From Caldilineaceae bacterium (GTDB lineage Bacteria; Chloroflexota; Anaerolineae; Caldilineales; Caldilineaceae), in the NCBI GenBank assembly GCA_022842065.1, contig JALHQH010000006.1, positions 1-54,335 on the forward strand: a stretch of 54,335 bases of DNA, read 5' to 3'. A program made the position numbers and the translations under genes. Below, piece by piece: positions 39,997 to 47,485 of the stretch. The notes beneath the pieces are model-generated. The model ran no database searches. It saw only the letters and a program-made list of their open reading frames with translations, and was not told the DNA's origin. The number at the start of each line of letters is the position of its first letter. Position 1 is the first letter of the stretch.

Positions 39997-40908
39997 ATGG
40001 CAACACTTGGTATCCCGTCAGCAACAAATGGTTGTCTGACGTTAACCGCAGCACAGCGGCAACAATTTGAAGAAGATGGCTTCTTCCTCGTCGAAGATGC
40101 GCTATCAGCGGCAGAGGTTGACGCCTTAATTAGCGTCATTGATGTCATGTATGCAGAACAGCGCCAACAGCGCAATCTTGCGCCCCACGAAGCCTTTCAA
40201 TGGCGCAATGTGGTCGCGCTGCACCCGATCTTTCGCGATCTGGTCGATCACCCGCGACTGCTGCCATTGGTCGTCGATCTGATCGGCTATAACATTCAGA
40301 TCCGCACCTCGCACCTTGATGTGCGCCCGCCCATGCGCCCCCAAGATGCCGAACGGGCGCTCGGTGCCCGCGATAGCTTCTTCCCCTGGCACTCGGACGC
40401 ACCCAACTATGGCTGGCCGACGGTGGATGGTGTGATCCCCTACATGGAGATGAAGTTCGGCCTCTATCTCACCGATCTGATGCAGCACAACAGTGGTGCG
40501 ATCTGCGTCGTGCGGGGCAGCCACCGACGGGCGCAGCGTGATGGCGAGGGCAACCTGATCATCGACCCGGCGGATATTGTCGAGGTCAATGTCCGCCCCG
40601 GCACCGCCTTGGTCTGGCGCACGGCCCTGCTGCACTGTGTGACCCCGAATCTCTCTGACCATGCCCGCAAGTGTCTCTACTACGGCTACAACTATCGCTG
40701 GATCCGTCCTTCAGATTATGATCACCAGGATCCTGCGGTCCTTGCCGACTGCAACCCGGTGCAACGCCAACTGCTGGGCGAATTGGGCGACGGCAGTGTG
40801 GATTACAACGGGCCCGATCCGCTGATCCATCCGGTTTCGCGCTTCTGGCGCCCGCAGGATACGGATATTCCAGTAAAGGCGTGGGCCGAGAAATTGGGGC
40901 ATGCATAA
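39997..40908 (+). CDS. Phytanoyl-CoA dioxygenase (PhyH) family protein
   Basis: 303 residues. Non-heme Fe(II)/2-oxoglutarate oxygenase. Metal ligands are in FFPWHSDAPNYG (His-x-Asp) and LLHCVTPNLSDHARKCLYYGY (distal His and the 2-oxoglutarate-binding Arg). N terminus FEEDGFFLVEDALSAAEVD is typical. The gene is placed between the two sugar permease genes in the same direction, so its substrate may be linked to the imported compound or to osmolyte hydroxylation. Start supported by AAGGATA seven bases upstream. Confidence 0.88.
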   Translation: MATLGIPSATNGCLTLTAAQRQQFEEDGFFLVEDALSAAEVDALISVIDVMYAEQRQQRNLAPHEAFQWRNVVALHPIFRDLVDHPRLLPLVVDLIGYNIQIRTSHLDVRPPMRPQDAERALGARDSFFPWHSDAPNYGWPTVDGVIPYMEMKFGLYLTDLMQHNSGAICVVRGSHRRAQRDGEGNLIIDPADIVEVNVRPGTALVWRTALLHCVTPNLSDHARKCLYYGYNYRWIRPSDYDHQDPAVLADCNPVQRQLLGELGDGSVDYNGPDPLIHPVSRFWRPQDTDIPVKAWAEKLGHA

Positions 40909-40920
40909 CAGACGATGGAG

Positions 40921-41021
40921 CACCGGTTACGGATGACCTTTGGCTTCGACAAGGCCACGGGAGGGTACCCCCGACGCGTGCTCAGCCGCCGGTCGTCTGT
41001 CGCCGGTCGTCGTAACCGGTG
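40921..41021. repeat. Distant inverted repeat between the dioxygenase and second permease
   Basis: CACCGGTTACG (40921-40931) and CGTAACCGGTG (41011-41021) are perfect complements, enclosing a C/G-rich segment with several shorter repeats. It could fold in the intercistronic mRNA. Confidence 0.4.
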
Positions 41022-41056
41022 GTTTAGGCAGTATTGCGTTGAGGTAGGGAGCAGGG

Positions 41057-41965
41057 ATGGCGACGACAGCACAGCATGAGATCCAACGACGCACAACGGT
41101 GACAGCGCAAGCTGCAACTGGACGCAAGGTGCGCCGGTTGCTTGGCAACTTGCTGATCTACGGCGCGTTGTTGATTGGCGCGGCGATCTTCTTTATGCCC
41201 TTCTATTGGGTGGTGATCGCCTCCTTTAAAACCGCGGCCGAGTTGCGTGCGATCCCGCCGACGTGGTGGCCGGCGACGTGGACGCTGGCCAATTACCCGG
41301 AGGTCTGGAGCGCAGAGTTTGCGCGCTACTTCCTCAACTCTTTTATTTACGCCGGTGGCACCACACTGGTGGTCGTCTTCACCAGCAGCCTGATTGGCTT
41401 TGTGATCGTCAAGGATCCGTCGCGGCTGGGCAATTGGGCTTTCTGGTTTATGCTGGCCGCGTCGATGGTACCCTTTGTCACCTACCTGTTGCCGCTCTTC
41501 AACATGTTGTTGCGCATTCAAAACAGCACCGGCATCCCCATGATCAACACCTATTGGGGGATGATCTTGCCGTGGATCGTCTTTCCCTTTGGCGTCTTTC
41601 TCATGCGCCAGGCGATGATCAGCGTGCCCAGCGATCTGCTCGACGCCGCGCGCATCGATGGGGCAAGCGAATTTAGCATCTTCTGGCAGATTGTCATGCC
41701 GCTGGTGCGCCATAATGTCGCGGCCTTGGCGATCATCGTCTTTATCTTCAAATACGATGATCTGCTCTGGCCGCTGGTCGTCGCGCAACGCACGGAGATG
41801 TACCCGGTGACGGTGGGGCTGGTGGAATATGTGGGGCAGTTCTTCGTGGAGTATCACCTCTTTACCACCGCCGCGGTCTTGACGATCTTACCAATCTTTG
41901 TGATCTACCTCGTCTTACAGCGCTACATTATCGAAGGCATTGCCACCCAAGGGTTGAAGGGGTAA
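41057..41965 (+). CDS. Sugar ABC transporter permease, MalG/UgpE type
   Basis: 302 residues. First segment NLLIYGALLIGAAIFFMPFYWVVIASFKT followed by the MalG-type periplasmic loop with TWWPATWTLANYPEVWS; EAA loop DAARIDGASEFSIFWQIVMP. Partner of the permease at 38961, together forming the channel. The ATG 41057 has GGAG just upstream. It ends the operon; the hairpin at 41978-42005 follows. Confidence 0.92.
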   Translation: MATTAQHEIQRRTTVTAQAATGRKVRRLLGNLLIYGALLIGAAIFFMPFYWVVIASFKTAAELRAIPPTWWPATWTLANYPEVWSAEFARYFLNSFIYAGGTTLVVVFTSSLIGFVIVKDPSRLGNWAFWFMLAASMVPFVTYLLPLFNMLLRIQNSTGIPMINTYWGMILPWIVFPFGVFLMRQAMISVPSDLLDAARIDGASEFSIFWQIVMPLVRHNVAALAIIVFIFKYDDLLWPLVVAQRTEMYPVTVGLVEYVGQFFVEYHLFTTAAVLTILPIFVIYLVLQRYIIEGIATQGLKG

Positions 41966-41977
41966 GTGCGCCAATGT

Positions 41978-42005
41978 GGTCTACGCAGCCCTTGCTGCGC
42001 AGACC
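41978..42005. terminator. 12-bp-arm hairpin ending the sugar operon
   Basis: GGTCTACGCAGC (41978-41989) pairs with GCTGCGCAGACC (41994-42005) with one mismatch, placed between convergent genes. Confidence 0.55.
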
Positions 42006-42012
42006 GCACCGA

Positions 42013-42372
42013 TTAGGCCGCCGGCCATTGGGCGCCGTCGTAATAACGCGTCCCCCGATGCCCGGCTTTGGCAATCGGTTGAGCCAACTTTTCACCAGGG
42101 GTGGTCACCAGGATCAAAGTGCGCGGTTTACCCGAATCGGGGTTGACGGCCCCGCCGACCAACGCGTGGATACGGCAGCGCCCCACTAGCTCATCATTAA
42201 AAATGGTATAAACATAATCCCCCACCTTCAACTTGGAGGGCGCACCGGCCATGTGAAATTCATATTCACCGTGGAGGGTGTAGAGGGCGTCAACGGCGGC
42301 GCGCCCTTCGCCGGCGGGGATGGTTTTGGTAATGCCAAAGCTCACAACAACGGCTCCTTTAGCTTTCTGCAT
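42013..42372 (-). CDS. Hypothetical protein, possible ASCH/PUA-like domain
   Basis: 119 residues. The middle part, LKVGDYVYTIFNDELVGRCRIHALV, has the beta-turn-beta pattern of small ASCH/PUA-like RNA-binding barrels (VGDxVxxxxNxxxxxxxxI), and HGEYEFHMAG precedes it. The family is not identified with certainty. It follows the response-regulator gene on the same strand with a 78-base gap and might be in the same unit. No clear ribosome site. Confidence 0.55.
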   Translation of the reverse strand: MQKAKGAVVVSFGITKTIPAGEGRAAVDALYTLHGEYEFHMAGAPSKLKVGDYVYTIFNDELVGRCRIHALVGGAVNPDSGKPRTLILVTTPGEKLAQPIAKAGHRGTRYYDGAQWPAA

Positions 42373-42450
42373 GATCGCGGATTTTCTGGAATTGTTCGGC
42401 GCTGATCTTAGTGGTTTTTGCGCTAGCTGTCAACTGGGCGGGCAGAATCG

Positions 42451-43107
42451 TCACAAGAGCCCAAGTTCGCGCCCACGCAGGGCAGCCTGGGTGCGATCGC
42501 GCACGCCGATCTTCCCAAGCAGTGAGGTGACATAATTTTTGACGGTCCCTTCGGCCAGGTAAAGGCGGTCGGCGATCTCCCGGTTGGATAGCCCTTGGGC
42601 GACTAGCCGCAGGATAGCCTCTTCGCGCGCGGAGAGTGGCTCGGCTAGCCCGGCATTGACAGGTCGCTGGGGTGGGGCCAGGCGTACAAATTCAGTCACT
42701 AATTTGCGCGTCACCGCCGGATCAATGAGTGCCTGACCAGCCGCCACTTTGCGGATCGCGGTTGCCAATTCTGCGCTGGAGACCGCTTTAAGCAGATAGC
42801 CTAGCGCGCCAGCGCGCAGTCCTTCAAAGATATATTCATCCTCGTCAAAGGTGGTGAGAATGATAATTTTGGCGGCAGGCCATTGGGCGCAGAGCCGTCT
42901 AGTCGCCTCAACGCCATCGATACCGGGCATCCGGACATCCATCAGCACAATCGCCGGCTGTAACGCGGCAAACTGCGTCAACGCCTCCTCGCCGTTGCCC
43001 GCCTCACCGACCACCGTCAGATCATCCTCTAACTCGAGCAAAGTGCGCAGGCCGTCGCGCATGAGACGTTGGTCATCGACCAAGAGGATGGTGATCTGAT
43101 CAGTCAT
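42451..43107 (-). CDS. NarL/FixJ-family response regulator
   Basis: 218 residues. Receiver domain with DDQRLMRDGLRTLL, phosphoacceptor Asp in IVLMDVRMPGIDGVEATR, TTFDEDEYIFEGLRAGA and the Lys in LLKAVSSAEL. C-terminal LuxR helix-turn-helix LSAREEAILRLVAQGLSNREIADRLYLAEGTVKNYV. It acts on DNA after phosphorylation by the kinase whose gene overlaps it by 8 bases. Confidence 0.95.
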   Translation of the reverse strand: MTDQITILLVDDQRLMRDGLRTLLELEDDLTVVGEAGNGEEALTQFAALQPAIVLMDVRMPGIDGVEATRRLCAQWPAAKIIILTTFDEDEYIFEGLRAGALGYLLKAVSSAELATAIRKVAAGQALIDPAVTRKLVTEFVRLAPPQRPVNAGLAEPLSAREEAILRLVAQGLSNREIADRLYLAEGTVKNYVTSLLGKIGVRDRTQAALRGRELGLL

Positions 43108-44407
43108 GGCTTGCCTCAGCTTCCAGCAGACCAGGTTGATGCGCCGGCAGTGGTAAAGGCAAGGTCATCACCACCCGCGTCCCCCCACCACGATAAGGTT
43201 GAATAGTCACTTTTCCGCCTAATTGCGTTGCCCGTTCTTCGAGGCCACGCAAACCATAGCCACGTGTTGACGCCCCTGCGCCCAGCCCGCGCCCATTATC
43301 GGCAATGCTGATCAGGATTTCGGTGTCAATCAAGCCGGCAGCGATTTTCTCGTCACCCAACAAGGCGACCTTGATTTGGGCGTGACTGGCGTGTGCATGG
43401 CGTTGGATATTGGTCAACGCCTCTTGGGCAGCCCGGTAGAGTGCTTGGCGCAAAACGGCGGGTAGATCGGGAATGCGATCAGGCAGATAGAGTTCGGTGG
43501 TAATGCTGGTCGCTGTCATAAAATTGTTCGCCAGACGCGTTAAAGCAGCGCCTAAGGGTAGCTCAGTTTCAATTGGCTCCCGCAGCGCGGCCACCGTTTG
43601 GCGCAATTCAGTCAGCCCCTCTACCACCTGTTCACGGACCGTAGCAACCATCGTTTCCGCCTTGGCCGGATCGCGCGCGACCAACTTTTGCGCCCCTTCC
43701 AACTGTACGGCCGCCACGGTGAGCCGATGGCCAAGGGTGTCGTGCATTTCACGGGCCAGGCGGTTGCGTTCTTCGGCCACGGCCAGCGCTTCGGCGTGCG
43801 CGGCATACGTCTGGAGTTGCAGATGCGCCGCCTGCAACTCGCCCAAGAGGCGTTGACTTTCGACGCTGGCCAATTCGGCGCGGCGCTGCGCATTCGCCGC
43901 CGAGCCGATGAAAAAGTAGCCACACGTTGCCCCCAGCCCGTTGAGCAATCCCAGTTGCCAATCCGGCCAGGTGAGCTGCATGATAAAGAAGGTTGTGATC
44001 ACGCCAAAGAGCAGCACCCAGCCATAACCACCTCGATTCGAAAAAGCAAAGAGTGCATGGGCACTTAAAATGAAATAGAGGATGATCAGCACGGTAAAGT
44101 TGATCGACAAGGCGATCATGAGCAGCGTGAAGAGCGTCAGCAGCAGCAAGCGCCCCGACTCCAACTGACGTACCGTGAGCGAACGCCGGCCGGGCAACAA
44201 GGTCGGGTCAGCCGTCCAGATCTCGACCACCGTGGTCAGCAGAAAGAGCGGGAGGATTAACCAGCGCCGACTATCGCCTGCCTCGTAGAAATTAAAAGCA
44301 AAGAAGGTGAGCAGGAGCATAGTCAGCAGGCCAAGCCAATCCAGCCAAGATTCAAGAGGGAAATAGGTAGCCAAAAACGCTCTGCTGCGCAGCATCATCA
44401 CATCCAT
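43100..44407 (-). CDS. Sensor histidine kinase, HisKA_3 type
   Basis: About 435 residues. Five to six N-terminal membrane helices (WLGLLTMLLLTFFAF, WLILPLFLLTTVVEIW, LLLLTLFTLLMIALSINFTVLIILYFI), no large extracellular domain. H-box EERNRLAREMHDTLGHRLTVA holds the phospho-His. HATPase_c shows ALTNIQRHAHASHAQIKV (N-box), ISIADNGRGLG (G1) and GYGLRGLEERATQLGG (G2). DesK/LiaS-like. It pairs with the regulator downstream, 8-base overlap. A TTG start at 44419 adds four residues; the ATG 44407 is as plausible. Confidence 0.93.
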   Translation of the reverse strand: MDVMMLRSRAFLATYFPLESWLDWLGLLTMLLLTFFAFNFYEAGDSRRWLILPLFLLTTVVEIWTADPTLLPGRRSLTVRQLESGRLLLLTLFTLLMIALSINFTVLIILYFILSAHALFAFSNRGGYGWVLLFGVITTFFIMQLTWPDWQLGLLNGLGATCGYFFIGSAANAQRRAELASVESQRLLGELQAAHLQLQTYAAHAEALAVAEERNRLAREMHDTLGHRLTVAAVQLEGAQKLVARDPAKAETMVATVREQVVEGLTELRQTVAALREPIETELPLGAALTRLANNFMTATSITTELYLPDRIPDLPAVLRQALYRAAQEALTNIQRHAHASHAQIKVALLGDEKIAAGLIDTEILISIADNGRGLGAGASTRGYGLRGLEERATQLGGKVTIQPYRGGGTRVVMTLPLPLPAHQPGLLEAEASHD

Positions 44408-44491
44408 CGTTGTGAGCAAATTGCCATTTCGTGTGCTATCAGGATAGCAGTAGCAGCGTCATGCTGACCAGTGCCGGAAGTCATGAAGATG

Positions 44492-44578
44492 CGTGAAACG
44501 TGAAACGTAAAACGTGAAACGTAATGCGTAAAATCAGGACAACCTTGTCACGTTTTACGTTTCACGCATTACGTTTCA
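44492..44578. repeat. Palindrome of 7-bp words (CGTGAAA/CGTAAAA) between kinase and second rtcB
   Basis: Left: six heptamers, CGTGAAA, CGTGAAA, CGTAAAA, CGTGAAA, CGTAATG, CGTAAAA (44492-44533). Right: TTTTACG, TTTCACG, CATTACG, TTTCAAT. The halves pair in more than one register: 44500-44517 with 44548-44565, or 44515-44529 with 44564-44578. It overlaps the end of the second rtcB by three bases and is its likely terminator. Confidence 0.7.
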
Positions 44579-45760
44579 ATCCTTATACGGATCATACTCG
44601 TCGGAGCCGGCCATCGCCACGCCGATCGGCGTCAGGGTGTGGAGCAGGCGCACGGTATCCTGGTGATATTGGAGCACTTCGTCGAGGCGCTTGTAACAGT
44701 GGGGCGACTCGTCGGTGCCAGCCCCGCGCAGCTCCACGCCCGCCTGGCGCACCCAGTTCATCATCATTTTGTCGCTGATTTCGCCTTGGGAGATGGTCTC
44801 TAGTTTACCGCTGCGCCAGCGCTTTTTGCCGGCGGCGCGGGTGCGCGACATGACACGACCGGCCCCATGCACCGTTGAGTAAAGCGCGACTTGAGACTCT
44901 GCACTTTCGATACCTTCCAAAATCACCGCGGGCTCAGCCATGGTGCCGCCGACAAAACAACGTTGCCCAGGGAAGGCGGGGGTTGCCCCTTTGCGCACGA
45001 CCCACATTTCATACTCGCCGTGCGTTTCTAACCAGGCGAAATTGTGATGATTGTGGATCTCATCGACAATCCTAGCGCCGATAAGCTTTGCGACCTTTTG
45101 GCAGACCCAATCGCGGCCGGCGTAGGCGTAACGGCCGGCCAGTTTCATCGCCGCGATATATTCCTGTCCCAACCCCGAATCGATGTGGAGCAGCACCGGC
45201 TCCACATTCATACCATCCTTGCCGCCGCCAGCCTGCACATAGTGGGTGGCGATGCGATGGCCCAACCCACGCGAGCCAAAGTGAACGCCGCACCAGACGC
45301 GCTGCTGCTCATCGACAAAGAGATCGACATAGTGGTTACCCGAGCCAACCGTGCCCAGTTGCTCACGCGCCACCCCCTTGAGCTTTTTGACCACTGGGAT
45401 ATCCCAGGCCGGATCATCGGTAAAGAGTGCGTGTTCGACCTCTTCCCGATTCTTGCGCCCCATGCCAAAAGAGATGTTGGTCCAGATGTCATCCATGATC
45501 TCTTTGATAAAGGGTCGAACTTCGGATGCCACTACATCTAGTAGGACAGCTTTATTACCACACGAGATGTCGAAGCCGATCCCCGACGGGCTGATATGTT
45601 CACCATACGCGGCCACCCCGCCAATCGGCATGGCATAACCGATATGGTGATCGGCCATCAAGGCCACGGACTCGGCCCGTTTGGCAACCGTCTTGGCTTG
45701 GGCGACGGCATCCGGTAGCGGCTCCCCCCAGACGGGGATGCCATCAATCATTTGGTACAT
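44576..45760 (-). CDS. rtcB: RtcB-family RNA ligase, copy 2
   Basis: 394 residues from ATG 45760. Motifs MADHHIGYAMPIGGVA, GFDISCGNKAV (Cys ligand), VGSGNHYVDLF, VHFGSRGLGHRIATHY, IHNHHNFAWLETH and VHGAGRVMSRTRA with the GMP-accepting His. Shorter and only distantly similar to the copy at 19634-20989, and nearer to the RtcB2-like group. Seals or repairs 2',3'-cyclic phosphate/5'-OH RNA breaks. A GAGG ribosome site is present. Divergent from the aminotransferase gene. Confidence 0.9.
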   Translation of the reverse strand: MYQMIDGIPVWGEPLPDAVAQAKTVAKRAESVALMADHHIGYAMPIGGVAAYGEHISPSGIGFDISCGNKAVLLDVVASEVRPFIKEIMDDIWTNISFGMGRKNREEVEHALFTDDPAWDIPVVKKLKGVAREQLGTVGSGNHYVDLFVDEQQRVWCGVHFGSRGLGHRIATHYVQAGGGKDGMNVEPVLLHIDSGLGQEYIAAMKLAGRYAYAGRDWVCQKVAKLIGARIVDEIHNHHNFAWLETHGEYEMWVVRKGATPAFPGQRCFVGGTMAEPAVILEGIESAESQVALYSTVHGAGRVMSRTRAAGKKRWRSGKLETISQGEISDKMMMNWVRQAGVELRGAGTDESPHCYKRLDEVLQYHQDTVRLLHTLTPIGVAMAGSDEYDPYKD

Positions 45761-45862
45761 CGTGATCCTCACTTGGGGGTAAACAATGGCTTCCTGTAGA
45801 ATAGGACGACTGACAACTGTCCACTGAATTATAGACAAGCTGAGATAGGAAAGCTAGTTTCA

Positions 45863-47020
45863 ATGAATACAATCCGGACCATGCAGATTGAAGTAGCGGA
45901 AGGGGTGGTCGACTTTGGGGTAGGCCAGCCCGATCTGGCGATCCTGCCGCTGGATCTGTTGCAACAGGCCGCCGCACATCGTTTTGCGCAAGGCGATACG
46001 CGCTTTTTGCAATATGGACCTGAAGAGGGCGATGGCTATTTTAACGAGGCGCTCGCCCAATTCCTGACCACAGCCTATGGTCCCACCACCCAAGGCAAGG
46101 GGGTCGAGCCGGAGCAGCTCTTTGTGACCAATGGTGTGTCGCAGGCTTTGGATCTACTCTGTACACTCTACACGAAACCAGGCGATCTGATCTTTGTCGA
46201 AGAGCCGACCTACTTTCTCGTCTTCCGCATCTTTCAGGACCACGGGCTGCGCATTGAACCGATTGGGTTGACCGACCAGGGCATCGATCTAGCCCAGTTG
46301 GAAGCAAAGTTGCAACGGGAGCGACCGGTCTTTCTCTACACAATTCCCAGCTTTCAAAATCCGACGAGCGTCACCATTCCTCAAACCCACCGGGAACGGC
46401 TGGTCGCCTTAAGCCAGGCATACGATTTTCTACTGGTTGCGGATGAGGTCTATCAACTGCTCCATTATCACGAAGCACCACCCCGCCCCTTTGGTGATTA
46501 TGTCAATGACGCGCCAATCCTATCGCTCGGCTCCTTTTCGAAGATCCTCACACCGGGGTTGCGCTTGGGCTGGATTCAAGCCAACCCTGCCGCCGTGAAC
46601 CGCTTTGTCGAAAGCGGCATTGTGCAGAGCGGCGGCGGGCTCACCCCCTTTAACAGTGGGATCGTCCGTAGTGCGCTAGAATTGGGATTGCAGGAAGCAT
46701 ACTTGCAGGAGCTGCGCACGCTTTTTGCCACCCGCATTGACGCCATGGATCGGGCGCTCCGCCAAGCCATGCCCGCTTGGGTTGACTTTACCACGCCGAC
46801 TGGTGGTTACTTCTACTGGCTGCGCCTGCCGGAAGAGATCGATACCAACCAGCTACTGCCGGCAGCGGCAGCCCACCACGTCGGCTTCCGCCCCGGCAAC
46901 AAATTCTCCAGCCTGGAGGGTCTACGCAACTATCTGCGCCTCAGCTTCTCCTACTTTGACCAAGCCCTGCTGGTCGAAGGGGTGGAGCGGCTGGCCGCAG
47001 TGCTGAGGCAGATTGGGTGA
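45863..47020 (+). CDS. PLP-dependent class I/II aminotransferase, 2-aminoadipate transaminase-like
   Basis: 385 residues. PLP pocket motifs: FVTNGVSQALDLLCTLY, YTIPSFQNPTSVTIP, DFLLVADEVYQLLHY and the Schiff-base Lys in LSLGSFSKILTPGLRLGWI. The pattern GGLTPFNSGIVRSAL is of the LysN/YdcR-like group, without an N-terminal GntR domain here. It transfers amino groups between an amino acid and a 2-oxo acid. AGGAAAG lies 11 bases upstream. No lysine-biosynthesis gene nearby. Confidence 0.9.
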   Translation: MNTIRTMQIEVAEGVVDFGVGQPDLAILPLDLLQQAAAHRFAQGDTRFLQYGPEEGDGYFNEALAQFLTTAYGPTTQGKGVEPEQLFVTNGVSQALDLLCTLYTKPGDLIFVEEPTYFLVFRIFQDHGLRIEPIGLTDQGIDLAQLEAKLQRERPVFLYTIPSFQNPTSVTIPQTHRERLVALSQAYDFLLVADEVYQLLHYHEAPPRPFGDYVNDAPILSLGSFSKILTPGLRLGWIQANPAAVNRFVESGIVQSGGGLTPFNSGIVRSALELGLQEAYLQELRTLFATRIDAMDRALRQAMPAWVDFTTPTGGYFYWLRLPEEIDTNQLLPAAAAHHVGFRPGNKFSSLEGLRNYLRLSFSYFDQALLVEGVERLAAVLRQIG

Positions 47021-47032
47021 CCGGATGGCAAG

Positions 47033-47104
47033 GTGAAGGGGTGAAGAAGTGAAGAGGTGACAAGGTGACAAGGTGAAGAGGTGAAGGGGTGAAGAGGTGA
47101 CAAG
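47033..47104. repeat. Tandem 8-bp words, left arm of a split palindrome
   Basis: Nine contiguous octamers of the forms GTGAAGGG, GTGAAGAA, GTGAAGAG, GTGACAAG. The complementary octamers CACCTTGT and CATCCCTT form the other arm at 47437-47476, so the two sides are halves of one terminator-like palindrome, now about 330 bases apart. Confidence 0.75.
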
Positions 47105-47134
47105 GTGACAGTCTGTTTCATCATGTCACCTTGT

Positions 47135-47437
47135 GATACTGTTGCACTATCTTACAACGGGATTCAAATCCCGGCCTGACAACGAGAAGCCGCCGCAGCG
47201 GCTGAGAAAACGATCCTAGCCGCTGAGGCGGCTGCTCGCTGTTATACTCAAATCAGAATGAAACCCCTAGTTTCGGTCAGCGTGCGTCGCACTGACCAAA
47301 GAATCTAGCGGACTGGAAACAGTTGGCGGTCAGTGCGACGCACGCGATCCCGTTAGCCAGCAAAACGCCGGTTCTCAACTTGACTTCAGTATAGCAAGGG
47401 GTTTTAACCCCATTTCGTAAGATAGTGCAACAGTATC
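47135..47437. mobile_element. MITE-like element with 21-bp terminal inverted repeats
   Basis: GATACTGTTGCACTATCTTAC at 47135-47155 is perfectly inverted at 47417-47437. Outside, ACCTTGT is present on both sides (47128-47134 and 47438-47444), as a 7-bp target duplication. Inside are subterminal palindromes GGGATTTGAATCCC-type (47158-47173) and GGGGTTTTAACCCC (47398-47411), a stem AGCCGCCGCAGCGGCT/47218-47233, and an 18-bp inverted repeat (47280-47297 with 47328-47345). No ORF of transposase size. A non-autonomous element moved in trans. Confidence 0.7.
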
Positions 47438-47476
47438 ACCTTGTCACCTTGTCATCCCTTCACCTTGTCACCCCTT
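47437..47476. repeat. Tandem 8-bp words, right arm of the split palindrome
   Basis: Octamers CACCTTGT, CACCTTGT, CATCCCTT, CACCTTGT, CACCCCTT complement the words at 47033-47104. They end 9 bases before the stop of the minus-strand oxidoreductase. Confidence 0.75.
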
Positions 47477-47485
47477 CACTCGCGC

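Noticed and set aside
41024..41857. Long minus-strand frame of 277 codons over the second permease
   Set aside because: It is the shadow of the permease at 41057-41965, which has membrane segments, an EAA loop and a ribosome site. The shadow product is His/Asp/Arg rich and without motif.
44492..44578. Iterated replication origin (iterons)
   Set aside because: The heptamers are self-complementary halves of one hairpin at gene ends, with no Rep or DnaA gene nearby.
47033..47476. CRISPR array
   Set aside because: The repeats are only 8 bp and contiguous, with no spacers and no cas genes; they are arms of a palindrome.
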